Positions 1-9,599 of a stretch of DNA of 64,000 nucleotides are shown here, one piece after another. The stretch lies in the NCBI GenBank assembly GCA_009760855.2, contig WPIO01000047.1, positions 650,001-714,000 on the forward strand. Direction: 5' to 3'. The notes under the pieces were generated by a model, which was given only the letters and a program-made list of their open reading frames with translations, searched no databases and had not been told where the DNA came from. How positions within the stretch are numbered: position 1 is the first letter of the stretch; every line of letters starts with the position of its first letter. The stretch comes from Cristatella mucedo. Its lineage: Eukaryota; Bryozoa; Phylactolaemata; Cristatellidae. Position numbers and translations under genes: made by a program.

Positions 1-116
1 GAAATTCTACAGCCCAGGACCTTCAAAGCCAAGCACATGCTGCCAACAAACAGTCTTTACATAAGAAAAGGGGAAAGGTGACAGGGAATCACTAAGCCGA
101 GTAGTTTCTTTTGCAA

Positions 117-650
117 GTATTGTCAGAACTGCATCCATAATTCATGATTTCAAAGCTTATTTCAATAAAGGGATTGTTCAACAGATATTAGCGATCTTTC
201 GACCAATACTTCGAAAGCTTGGATTCAATTCTGAGGTTATATCAAATTATTGGCCACTCTCGCTACTTCGTTTTTTGGCCAAGATCCTATAAGTGAGCCG
301 TGATGGCACATTAGGTAAGGTAGTTGCTTTTCCGGATCTCGGTTCGAAGGTTGTGGGTTCGAATCCTGCAGCGGGTGATTCTTTACTGCAGCTGCAAGCA
401 GTGGTGATAGCCGTAAAGGTTCTTCTGTCGCTATACAAAAGAGGCTGCTAAATCAGCTTAGTATTTGTTTTATTTAAAGCTATCTCTTAACATTACAGGT
501 AGAGCACAGAGACTAGCGTGATTTATTGGGAACATTTCCACAACAAATAGTATTCATATTCAAATAATTCAAACAGCACCATTCCACTGAAACTGCTCTC
601 GTCTGCATGACCTCTGATACTCTAGTACTAGGGATGGAGGGGAGATTATG
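117..650 (+). mobile_element. Degenerate LINE-A fragment split by SINE1
   Basis: Translation of 150-290 gives a decayed version of the LINE-A reverse transcriptase start (pattern SNYWPLSLLRFLAKIL, matching ANYRPVSLLPFLSKILE in the better copy at 5.9-7.7 kb). After the SINE, 565-600 resumes with HHSTETAL, matching QHSTETSL further along the same protein. Stops interrupt it, so it is dead. The split shows that the SINE inserted into the LINE. Confidence 0.6.
293..470 (+). mobile_element. SINE1, tRNA-derived
   Basis: The tRNA-like head starts GTGAGCCGTGATGGCAC, with a box-A-like TGGCACATTAGGTAAGG and a box-B-like GGTTCGAATCC. A body containing GGTGATAGCCGTAAAGG and an AT-rich end near AAATCAGC follow. 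The same unit recurs at six other places in the window in both orientations, which marks it as a SINE and not a tRNA gene. Confidence 0.75.
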
Positions 651-1068
651 CTTTGAGAAGCATGCAAAAAAAGCATACACGAGCACACTCAGGGCCACCG
701 GTTTGAAGAGTCTCTGTAATAAGGACCACTTGTTGTTACATGCACTAAATCCTACACAAGTAAGCCAAGTATACAGTAACAAAAAAGTTCAGTGGAGTGC
801 AGAGAAAGCTGAGAGCAGAACAGATGCATCCTTAGTTGAGACTTCATGATGCAAAGCCAATGCAAGTGAAGATAGAAGCCAGAAGCAAGTTCCACACTCT
901 CGGTGCAGATGAACTGAAGGCCCAATCTTCAAGGATTTCAATTTGGTGTGAGCAATGGCAAAATAGGGGGAAGTCTAGGAACAGCGAGGTGCTAGAGCAA
1001 GTGGAACGGAAAAGTGAGGAGGTCTGACAGGTAGGCTACTGGTGCATGCGAGTGAAGCCACCTGGAAG

Positions 1069-1070
<2 letters not shown>

Positions 1071-1137
<67 letters not shown>
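1071..1137. repeat. (GA)n microsatellite
   Basis: A nearly pure GA dinucleotide run of about 65 bp. The leucine/serine-rich reading frames over it are artefacts of the repeat. Confidence 0.95.
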
Positions 1138-1138
<1 letters not shown>

Positions 1139-1391
1139 GATCTTGACAGCGATTCAATGCTTGACTGAGTGGGAGCCAGTGAAGCACAGATACAGTGGTG
1201 CGATGTGGCAGATATATCATAGAGACAGGCCAGACAAGCTGACGAGTTATGCACTAGTTGCAGATGATGAAGGGAAAAGGACAGGAAATAAGGAAACCGG
1301 AGTCATCTACGTGCATCCATAAAGGCTTTATCTGGTTAGGCTATCGTACTTTTGTCTAAGCAGGCTCTGATTTTGGCAATGCTCCTCAGTT

Positions 1392-1525
1392 GAAAATATA
1401 ATAATAATAATAATTCATTTATAGAGCACCCCAAGAGAACTTAATCTCTATTCAGGCGCTACACATATGTCTCGGGGCTCGAGACCACGACCTCAGTCGG
1501 ACCTGGGTCGGGGCGAGCACCTTAA
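1392..1525 (-). mobile_element. SINE2: tRNA-like head with LINE-B-like tail
   Basis: On the minus strand a box-B-like GAGGTCGTGGTCTCGAGCCC is followed by GCGCCTGAATAGAGATTAAG, TTCTCTTGGGGTGC and an (ATT)n end. The second half closely resembles the 3' end of LINE-B (GCGCCTAGAGAGAGATTAAG, TTCTCTGAGGGCGC). The same head-tail arrangement occurs at 23.56 and 40.25 kb. Confidence 0.6.
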
Positions 1526-1529
1526 TAAT

Positions 1530-3720
1530 ATAGACCACCTTAATAATAACCTAAAATAGACCGACTTAAAAGTGGTAGCAACGTGCTCATTCAAGGACAA
1601 GTCATTATAGAACAGCATGCCTATAATTCGTGCAGAATTCACCGAAATGATGCTGGGTGAACTCAAAGGTTGAGATAACTCTTAAAAGTGAGCTCTTCCA
1701 ACTTAAGGCAAGTCCTAGGTTTGCCCACGACTACTCGGTTATTCTTATCATTATTATGCTTCAAGAAGCTACTGCTGGCTAATGAAGAGGGAGAGCATAG
1801 TAGATGCAGGTTGCAAGGACGGTGAGTTAGATGCAGAGCAAAGCTGAGAAGAGTTAATGGATAGGTAAAGCTGAGTGGTATCGGCCTATATATGAAAGCT
1901 AAGATTGTGTTTAGCAATTACATCAATCAGAGAGAAAATACAGACAATGAAAATACAGGGCCTAAGACCGAACTCTGAGACACACAATATGTAAAGGTCG
2001 CTTGGGATGACTGACAGCCGTTTACATCTACACTCGGACACCTAACACTGAAGTAGGATCTAACCCAGTTTAGAACTATACGCCTGCCTGGCGTACAGAC
2101 ATAAGGCCCTACATGTTGGCTATTTTTCTTGCGCTAAACGATGATATAGCTAACTGATTTCCTTCACATAGGAAATCGTAAACGTACAGCTTGAACGTGT
2201 GACTGTGCTCTCCAAATTTGACAGGCTAAAGTGAGACCATCATCGAGTATTCTCAAAGAGACGTCCTCTAGCCGTACCCTTGGATCTTAGCCCAATAGTG
2301 CACTGCTCACTCTTGACGACCCACGGATCGGCTCCTGCAGTTCAGAGCTCGGCTACTGTACTTCTTATCGGCTACTGTAGTTCAAAGTTCACCTAGCTGA
2401 ACTTCTGCACACGTTCGAGCCTCCTGTTGTCCGCAGGTCCACTCAGGATAATATTTAGCCGTTTTATAATTTTATTTAATGATGATTGGCAAAAGCCGAC
2501 ACGCACAGATTCGATTTACGCTAACTGTCTGCTGCGAGAAAGAAATTATAGAGATAATACATGGCTCAAGCCCTAGCTAGTGTTGTAGACGGGTGTAGCG
2601 GCTTCCACATCCAAACCAAACTAGGCCGGAAACGCAGCGCTCGTAACGGCGCTAGTCTGTAGCCGACGCGCGACGACTGCCGGTGTAGCTCTGAGCCTTG
2701 AAATCACGGCTAGTGGCTTGTAGGTGCAGCACCAATGCATTGGTAGGTATGCCAACAGAAGCCGGAAACGTGGTAGCGACGAAGAGCGCTAAAGCCTTAA
2801 CATAGAAAGTCAGTATCCCTAGCCTACAAAGTCAATTTGACAGCGACGGAGGGTTACAGACTCTCAACAGCGGCAACGACTTGAGACAACGTATCACGTG
2901 ACGTGAGACAACGTAGGGCCCGATGGCGTGGAGCACAACTCGGCTCACACGGCCAAGCCACCAATGCCAGGACCGCAGCTCCTTGCCAAGTGCACGACTT
3001 CGGCTTTTACATTGCCTCCGTCGTAAATTATAGCATAGTCGGTTATAGCGCGAAGTAACGGGCTGCCAGCCCTGGCTCAGCAACATGGCGTGAATACAAC
3101 ATCCGACAGGCAGGCCTAGGCTCACCTGCTTGGAGTGCGCGAAGGAAATATACAGCGACCAGTCGCGTTTCGGTAACGACCGATCAAGGTACAGGCTAGA
3201 GAGCACCACATCCGCCGGCGAGTCAGGCCATACCAACCGCGCGCTGACCTCGCGCTTCCGGTTTAAGTATGTACTAGTGTAACATAGATATAATGTCTAT
3301 GTTAAGGGTGTTGTGGTCGGCCCCTCACCCGATACTTAACGTCGAAGATATCTGTGACGTGGATCAGCGTGGCATGCCTTTGCAATTGGTGGCTATTCGT
3401 CACCGTGATTTTCATCACATGCTTCTTCTGTTATTTATGCTTCTACAGCGCAGACTGCATTTCGCAGTTTGATCTCTGCGACAGTTCAAGCGCCGTAGCG
3501 GGCTTCAGCAAACCTATATTCTCCGGGCGGTAGAAGTCCACGAGCACTCAACCACCCTGCTCGCTTCCTCTATGCAGCCCACCTTAGTCCACTCGCCCCG
3601 CCCCTACATCCCAAGAAACCACCCACCGAGGGTGGGTTGCTAATGCACCGCAGCTGAGTGCCGGCATGTACCCAAACTGCGCATCGTTAGTCGCAGGCAG
3701 GCACGACGAATTACCGCAAT
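1530..3720. other. Unassigned intergenic DNA
   Basis: No recognisable exon or repeat. Positions 2600-3260 are more GC-rich than their surroundings, and a 134-codon minus-strand frame (2832-3236) crosses them with no domain I recognise; I treat it as chance. A small perfect inverted repeat (TAACATAGA / TCTATGTTA) lies at about 3279-3303. Confidence 0.4.
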
Positions 3721-4153
3721 ACTCTCTAATTATGTTAAAATCAACAGGACATTGGCGATGTCGAGCTTAAATTTTGGGCGGATAATGTAGTGCGTCTTCA
3801 ATTTTATCTATTCACTTTTCGAAATCTAACTGTTTACCTATATCTCGAACGAATCTCAAATCTTTCGGTGGCCGTGTGTTTAGTTTGTATGCTCACAAAG
3901 ACGGGAGCTCACTCCCGACTTGCGTCGCAACATCTCCTGACTTATCCACGGTTAAAAAGAACTAAAACACATCTACTAATCACAGCATTTGGTGGGTCCC
4001 TGCGGTTCGTCCTTTATGTGCTCATGTAGGGTTCTCGGGCTCGATGGCGGCGCGACAAAGAATGAAGCCCCCCCCCCCGCCTAGGCTAGTTGCGGTGTTG
4101 ACGACGGCGGCTGTATTGCGGAGCATCGGGAGATAAGAGAGTAGGAGAAAAGG

Positions 4154-4497
<344 letters not shown>

Positions 4498-4547
4498 GCG
4501 TGCGTACAGGCCGACGCACAAGCAAGTTGGTCGCTGCAGGACTAGCG

Positions 4548-4700
4548 GATCTTGTAGTTCGATTGCACGCAGGCCGGTACAGGTCCTCTGATAAGCCGCT
4601 GGTGAACAGCTGTTGGGAGCATCACCGAGAGGGGCCGGTGCACGGCTGTTCACCAGCGGTTTATCAAAGGAGCAGTACAGGCCTGCACATAACCCAACTA
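4548..4700 (+). repeat. FB foldback repeat, copy 1
   Basis: Arms of about 48 bp (4565-4613 and 4642-4688) are imperfect inverted copies sharing the core CCGCTGGTGAACAGC / GCTGTTCACCAGCGG, separated by a loop of about 28 nt. A related sequence lies at 34.19-34.34 kb in the opposite orientation, so it is a dispersed family. No coding capacity is seen. Confidence 0.6.
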
Positions 4701-4792
4701 CAGGGCGGGTGGAGTGGTGTGAGTCTGGCTGGGGCGGAACAGCTTAGTGGGCGTTGCCACGCCCCCACACTTGCGCGTGATGACCCTGTGCA

Positions 4793-4974
4793 AAATAAAT
4801 AAATAAATCCTAATTTATTAAACCACCTCTTTTTATATAGCGACAGAAGAGCCTTTATGGCTATCGCCACCGCTTGCAGTGGCGATAAAGAATCGCCCAC
4901 CGCAGGAAGCGAACCCAAGACCTCGGGACCGAGGTCGTGGAAGCAACCGCCTTACCCAGTGTGCCATCAGTCAT
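4793..4974 (-). mobile_element. SINE1
   Basis: A minus-strand copy with head CCTCGGTCCCGAGGTC, box-B-like GGGTTCGCTTCC and the TGATAGCCATAAAGG-type body. It ends in an (ATTT)n tail (AAATAAATAAATAAAT on the plus strand). It interrupts the 3' end of a LINE-B copy. Confidence 0.75.
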
Positions 4975-5829
4975 CCCTTAAACATGTTATTCTTGTTGTT
5001 TATTGAACATGCTACCACTAACTATTCGATCGTGCTTCCTTTGCAGCAAATGTAAAGTGTCTAGAAAAAGATTGAGTTCTCTGAGGGCGCTTTATCAAGT
5101 GTGGATAATAATAACTATTGTTATTATTATCCACAAAATTGCATGTCGTTGTGAGCACGAACACTCAAGCAAATGAGCTCAACGACTGAGGCACCTCTAC
5201 CACAATCCACTTTAGTTCGCCTCAAATCCATCACAAATCAGCTACGAAAAGCTCCAAAAAGTTTCAATTATAAAACTGTGCTTCATTAAAAATTTACCCA
5301 CAAAATATTGTGGATTCCGCTGACGCGTTCTTACAGAGTCCACGTACGTAAATTGCAGCGGTCCGGGCCGATACCGCCACCCACCGCTATCCACTGCATT
5401 CCAACGCAAAACGAAAACAATCCTGTGCAAAAACTCTCTTTTTGACGGCATATTAAAGTACACCCTCTGTGCCAATTGTACTCATACAATTTCAGTTGTA
5501 TTAGCACTGATGTTCCCGTGAAACACGCTGCAATCATTGGCAATGGTCTGGACTAAAACCAAAATCCACTTCAATCCACCGCATCTACCACAAAACGACT
5601 AGAAATAGATTTAACAAAGCTCCAGTTTTCACTGCATATTAAAGTGCACTGTGCTGTGTGCGCATGCACAAAAATCAAGAAATTGTGCATCCACGAACTC
5701 GGGCGATGATGCGCGGCGAAAAGAAAAGGAGTGCTGTCATTCTTTCTTAGACAGGCCTAAAAAGAGCATTGTTCGGTTAAAAAGAGCATATGTTTCTATC
5801 TTTCATTAAAGTATGGTAGCTTTAGGCTG

Positions 5830-7719
5830 TAGCTATTTCCTAATGTAATGTAATGTATCTCCGTCAGTAACTCCACAAAGTCATAAAGACCATGTGGGTG
5901 TTACGCAGGAGAGTTTTGTATAGCGCACTCACAGCCTAAGCGGCTTTCGGTACGCATTCGGTAGCCAACAGACTTCGTCTCACACAACAAAGAGAAAGTG
6001 GGAAGCATAGCAGAGTCAGGAGAGCAGTTGAGGTAGTGAGTAGCATAGAAGTAGCAGTTCAGGACCGCTGAAAAAGATGTGCCATAGTCGGCAGTCGGAG
6101 AGTAGATGTCGTTGCGTAAGAATTGTGGAAGCGAGTTCCACAGTCTAGGACCTGCAGAGCTAAAGCTTCTGTCGCCAACTGTCTTTAAGCGGAGGAAAGG
6201 GACAGCTAATTTATTGTCCACACAGGACCTGAGGGCGCGAACAGGCTGAAACTGATGCAGCAGCTCAGCTAGGTACGAAGGAGCCAAGCCGTGGCGGGCC
6301 TTGTGGGTCAGCGTAAGAACTTTTCTCCGTATCCTTTGATCAACCGGCAACCATCCTAGCTCTTCCAGCAAAGGTGACACGTGCTCAAACCGCTGGGACT
6401 TGAAGACCAGCCTTGCAGCCATATTCATAGTCCGCTGTAGTGGCATTATAGCTTTCTTTAGTAGCCCAGCCAAAAGGGAATTACAATAATCAAGCCGAGA
6501 CAGAACTAAAGAGCTAGCTAAATTTTTTACAAGCCACTGTGGGAGACATCTTCTAATCTTGGATAGGGATTGGATGTGATGGCTAGCTGTAGAGGCAGTC
6601 TTCTGAATGAAGCTTTTGAAATTGAGGCAGCTGTCGAACACGACACCTAGATTACGAGCACGTGGTGAAGGTCGCACAATAGCATCACCTATTAGAACAG
6701 CAAAGCCTTTTAATCCAGCCACACGCTTAGGGTGTCCTATGAGAAGCAGTTCGGTTTTATCGTCATTTAATTTCAGGAAGTTTTCCGACATCCAGGATCG
6801 AATATCGGCAAGGCAAGCATTCAGTTTCTCAGTTGCTGGAGCAGATTCCGACGGTTTAAATGACAAATACAACTGAGTATCGTCAGCATAGAAGTGATAT
6901 CCTATTCCATGGGCCTTAATCACTTTTCCCAGAGGTTGCGTATAAATAGAGAACAGCAAGGGACCAAGTACAGACCCTTGAGGGACTCCACAGGTGACCC
7001 TTCTCATGTCTGAGACCTGACCCCCACACGACACGGATTGAACACGATCAGACAAGTAGGATTTAAACCACGCCAGTGCTTTGTCTGCCAGACCGATCGT
7101 TGTTCTCCATCGTTCAAGCAGAACTTCGTGATCAATGGTGTCAAAGGCAGCAGACAGATCTAGCAGAGCTAGGGCAGTGACATTCCCGTCGTCGTTGCCA
7201 CGTAGAATGTCATTGTTAACACGGAGGAGAGAAGTTTCAGTAGAGTGCTGCCTCTTGAAACCTGATTGAAATGTTTCTGACATTCCATTATTTTCAATAT
7301 GTTCAACTAGCTGCTTAGCAACAATTTTTTCAAGAATCTTTGATAAGAATGGAAGAAGGGAAACCGGACGATAGTTTGCTCGGACCTCTGTGTCTAATCC
7401 AGGCTTTTTAAGAATAGGTCTAACGATTGCCGATTTGAAGGACTTAGGGACGATCGCTTTTCCCAAAGAAGCATTACAAATCTTGGTTATGGCAGGGCTA
7501 AGTTGGTCTGCAAGTGAAGACCACAGAGATGAAGGTATAGGGTCTTCAGGAGACGAGCTCTCTTTGCTAGACCTTATTAAGGCAGCCACATCACAGGCAG
7601 AAACATCAGAGAATCTTTTAAGAAACGTCACAGGTTGAGGAACGGCGATTGCTTTGGTCGGAGGGGGCTTAATGGAGGCACGGATGTGCTCAATTTTTTC
7701 AGTAAAGAAGGCTGAAAAC
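5830..7719 (-). mobile_element. LINE-A, 5'-truncated with open RT frame
   Basis: A CR1/L2-like non-LTR retrotransposon. One uninterrupted frame (about 7718 to 5901, roughly 605 codons) covers the reverse transcriptase: ANYRPVSLLPFLSK, SGFKRQHSTETSLL, LLDLSAAFDTIDHE (motif A), GVPQGSVLGPLLF (motif B) and the catalytic [12 protein letters not shown] (motif C), followed by a C-terminal region ending CAIQNSPA. The annotated ATG-like start at 7631 is internal: the frame continues upstream with FSAFFTEKIEHIRAS. No endonuclease domain is present, so the copy is 5'-truncated. The 3' end reads GGTCTTTATGACTTTGTGG and then a short TACATTACATT-type tail. The lack of stops suggests it is younger than the other copies here. 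Confidence 0.88.
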
Positions 7720-7808
7720 TAATAACAATACATTTGATAAAGAGCCCTCAGAGAACTCAATCTCTTTCTAGGCGCTTTATAATTGCTGCAAAGGAAGCAC
7801 GATCAAAT
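7720..7808 (-). mobile_element. LINE-B 3'-end fragment
   Basis: On the minus strand it holds only the terminal LINE-B block (AGCGCCTAGAAAGAGATTGA, GTTCTCTGAGGGCTC). It abuts the 5' truncation of LINE-A on one side and an opposite-orientation LINE-B tail on the other. Confidence 0.65.
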
Positions 7809-8125
7809 GGATAGTGGACCTGCGTCATGACATCTCGTAACTTGTCCACATCTAAAAAGAAACTAAAAACGCATCTATTTATGACTGAATTTAGTGGGTC
7901 CCTGTGATTATTCCTTTATGTGCTTCTGCTGTCACTGTTGCATGCTGCCCCTAACCGTACTTGCATGCTGACCCTGTGCATGTCACCCCTAATCATGTTA
8001 TTCTTATTGTGTATTGTACATGCCACCACTAACCATTCGATCGTGCTTCCTTTGCCGCAATTGTAACGCACCTAGAAAGAGATTAAGTTATCTGAGGGCT
8101 CTTTATCCAGTGCATCGCTATTATT
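7809..8125 (+). mobile_element. LINE-B 3'-end fragment
   Basis: Starts at the ACCTGCGTCATGACATCTCG region of the ORF end (degenerate FKKKLKTHLF) and runs through the untranslated repeats GCATGCTGACCCTGTGCATG to CTGAGGGCTCTTTATCCAG. It lies head to head with the fragment at 7720-7808, giving an inverted pair of tails. Confidence 0.7.
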
Positions 8126-8230
8126 AAATGACCTAGGCAAATACCGAAATCCACTCTAATCCACTGCGAGTCATCCTCAAATCGTCAACATGAAGCTCTA
8201 CCTTACATTGCTTATAAGACTAGACTCAGT

Positions 8231-9564
8231 TGTAGCGCCCTGCTGGCCTTGGCTGAATTTTAGCACGAACAAGAGCTGTTCGGAGGCGGGCTAGAACTCC
8301 TTTGTCCTGGAGCAGTGAGCCAGAGAGGAGCGTCAGTGCGGTTAGAGAGCAAGAGCTTAAGAGCAAGCCAGGAAGCTGAGACCGGCGGTGGCGATTCGGC
8401 CTTTAGAATTGGTCCGATACCCGCGGAAGCTGCTGATTGATGTTGGCTGGCCTGTCAACCTTCGCCATCACTCTGTCCAAAAAGAATCGTCTGGAACCCA
8501 TTCGCCATTCAAGCTGGACAGAGGAAACATTCCAGTGGCCTAGTGCCGGTATTAATTCCTCACCGTAATGGGCCATGGTGTCGGGCCCAATACCACTAAG
8601 CTCTTGCCCCATTGTCTCAGCCAAGTATTTAAGAGTCGAGCGACGCTCGCTCTGGGTCTTTTGCCTCGTGTCTTTTTGTCTTTGGTCCGGCTTCGACGCC
8701 GTCGCACTCGTTTCTCTGAAAGCGATGGAGGAGGGTGGGCTGTTCGCCGGCGATTGACGGAACAAGACGAGACCGCGCTAGGAGGATTCGGTGGAACCCC
8801 ACCGAATACGGTCGTATCGCGTCCGAGCTGGCATTTTGTGTGTTCTTTCGTGTTTTGTGTTTCTTTTGTGTCGTGTGTGTGCGCGCTAGCACGTGGTCTC
8901 GGCATAGGGATTTGCCGGCGCGAGCTAAGCGTAGTTGGCGTGTGTGGAGCTCTAGTTTACCGGTTAGGGTTTAGGCTCTGGTTGGCGCTTCAGTGTGGAG
9001 AAGTATTTCCTCCGCAGGAGTGCTTGAGTTGGCGTGTGTGGAGTATTCCTGCCGCACTGTTGGAAACCGAGTTCTAGTTCTCCGGGTTGGGTTTAGACTC
9101 CGGTTCGCGCTTAAGTGTGGAGGAGTATTTCCTCCGCAAGAGTGTTTAAGTTGGCGTGTTTGGGGTATTCCCTCGGCACAGGTGGGAACGGATTCCTAGT
9201 TCACCGGTTAGGGTTTAGGGTCCGGGTCGCGCTCAGTGTGGAGGAGTATCCCCTCCGCAAGAGTGTTGGTGCAGTTGAGAACGTGCGAGGAGTGTGGAGA
9301 TAAAGCTGAACAAGACGCGCAGCGATTTTGTGCGCTTGCGAATAAAGTTCAGTAAAATCCTCAATCTGTGTGTGTCTTGCTTCCAATTCACGCCGCGGAC
9401 TCAAGACCCCCTTTAGTAACGGTAGGCAGGTCAGCGCCAGAAACGCTCGTTTCGTGGCGGCCAGCTTATTGCGCGTAGGCGCGCACCGAACGGCATTAGG
9501 CGATAGGCTACGCCGCTAGGTAAGCGGCAGGTCAAGCTTACCTCGCCGAGCCTTCGGCGTTACA
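8231..9564 (+). mobile_element. Solo LTR of an LTR retrotransposon
   Basis: Begins TGTAGCGCC and ends GGCGTTACA, an imperfect terminal inverted repeat of TG..CA type. It is flanked by the 4-bp direct repeat CAGT (8227-8230 and 9565-9568), which is single in the related empty site near 45.36 kb. A poly(A) signal AATAAA lies at 9341-9346, as expected inside an LTR. There is no gag or pol, and no second LTR is next to it, so this is probably a solo LTR left by recombination. The several 60-170 codon frames across it have no recognisable domain. Confidence 0.72.
8936..9290 (+). repeat. 122-bp tandem repeat inside the LTR
   Basis: The word GTTAGGGTTTAG (once GTTGGGTTTAG) recurs at 8963, 9085 and 9207, exactly 122 bp apart. 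Each unit also has CAGTGTGGAG(A/G)AGTAT and CCTCCGCA(A/G)GAGTG. About 2.6 units are present. Such arrays are common in LTR U3 regions; a regulatory role is only inferred. Confidence 0.75.
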
Positions 9565-9599
9565 CAGTTCAAAGTGCGCCCACAAATGTTCACCAAATT

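Noticed and set aside
293-365. Possible tRNA gene
   Set aside because: It has A- and B-box-like sequences but is repeated at least seven times with an attached body and tail and does not fold into a clean acceptor stem; it is the SINE1 head.
2832-3236. 134-codon minus-strand frame in GC-rich DNA
   Set aside because: No recognisable domain, splice sites or neighbouring exons; length is within chance for this base composition.
8403-9303. Cluster of overlapping 60-170 codon frames on both strands
   Set aside because: They lie inside the solo LTR, have no domain, and overlap each other in several frames, typical of GC-rich non-coding DNA.
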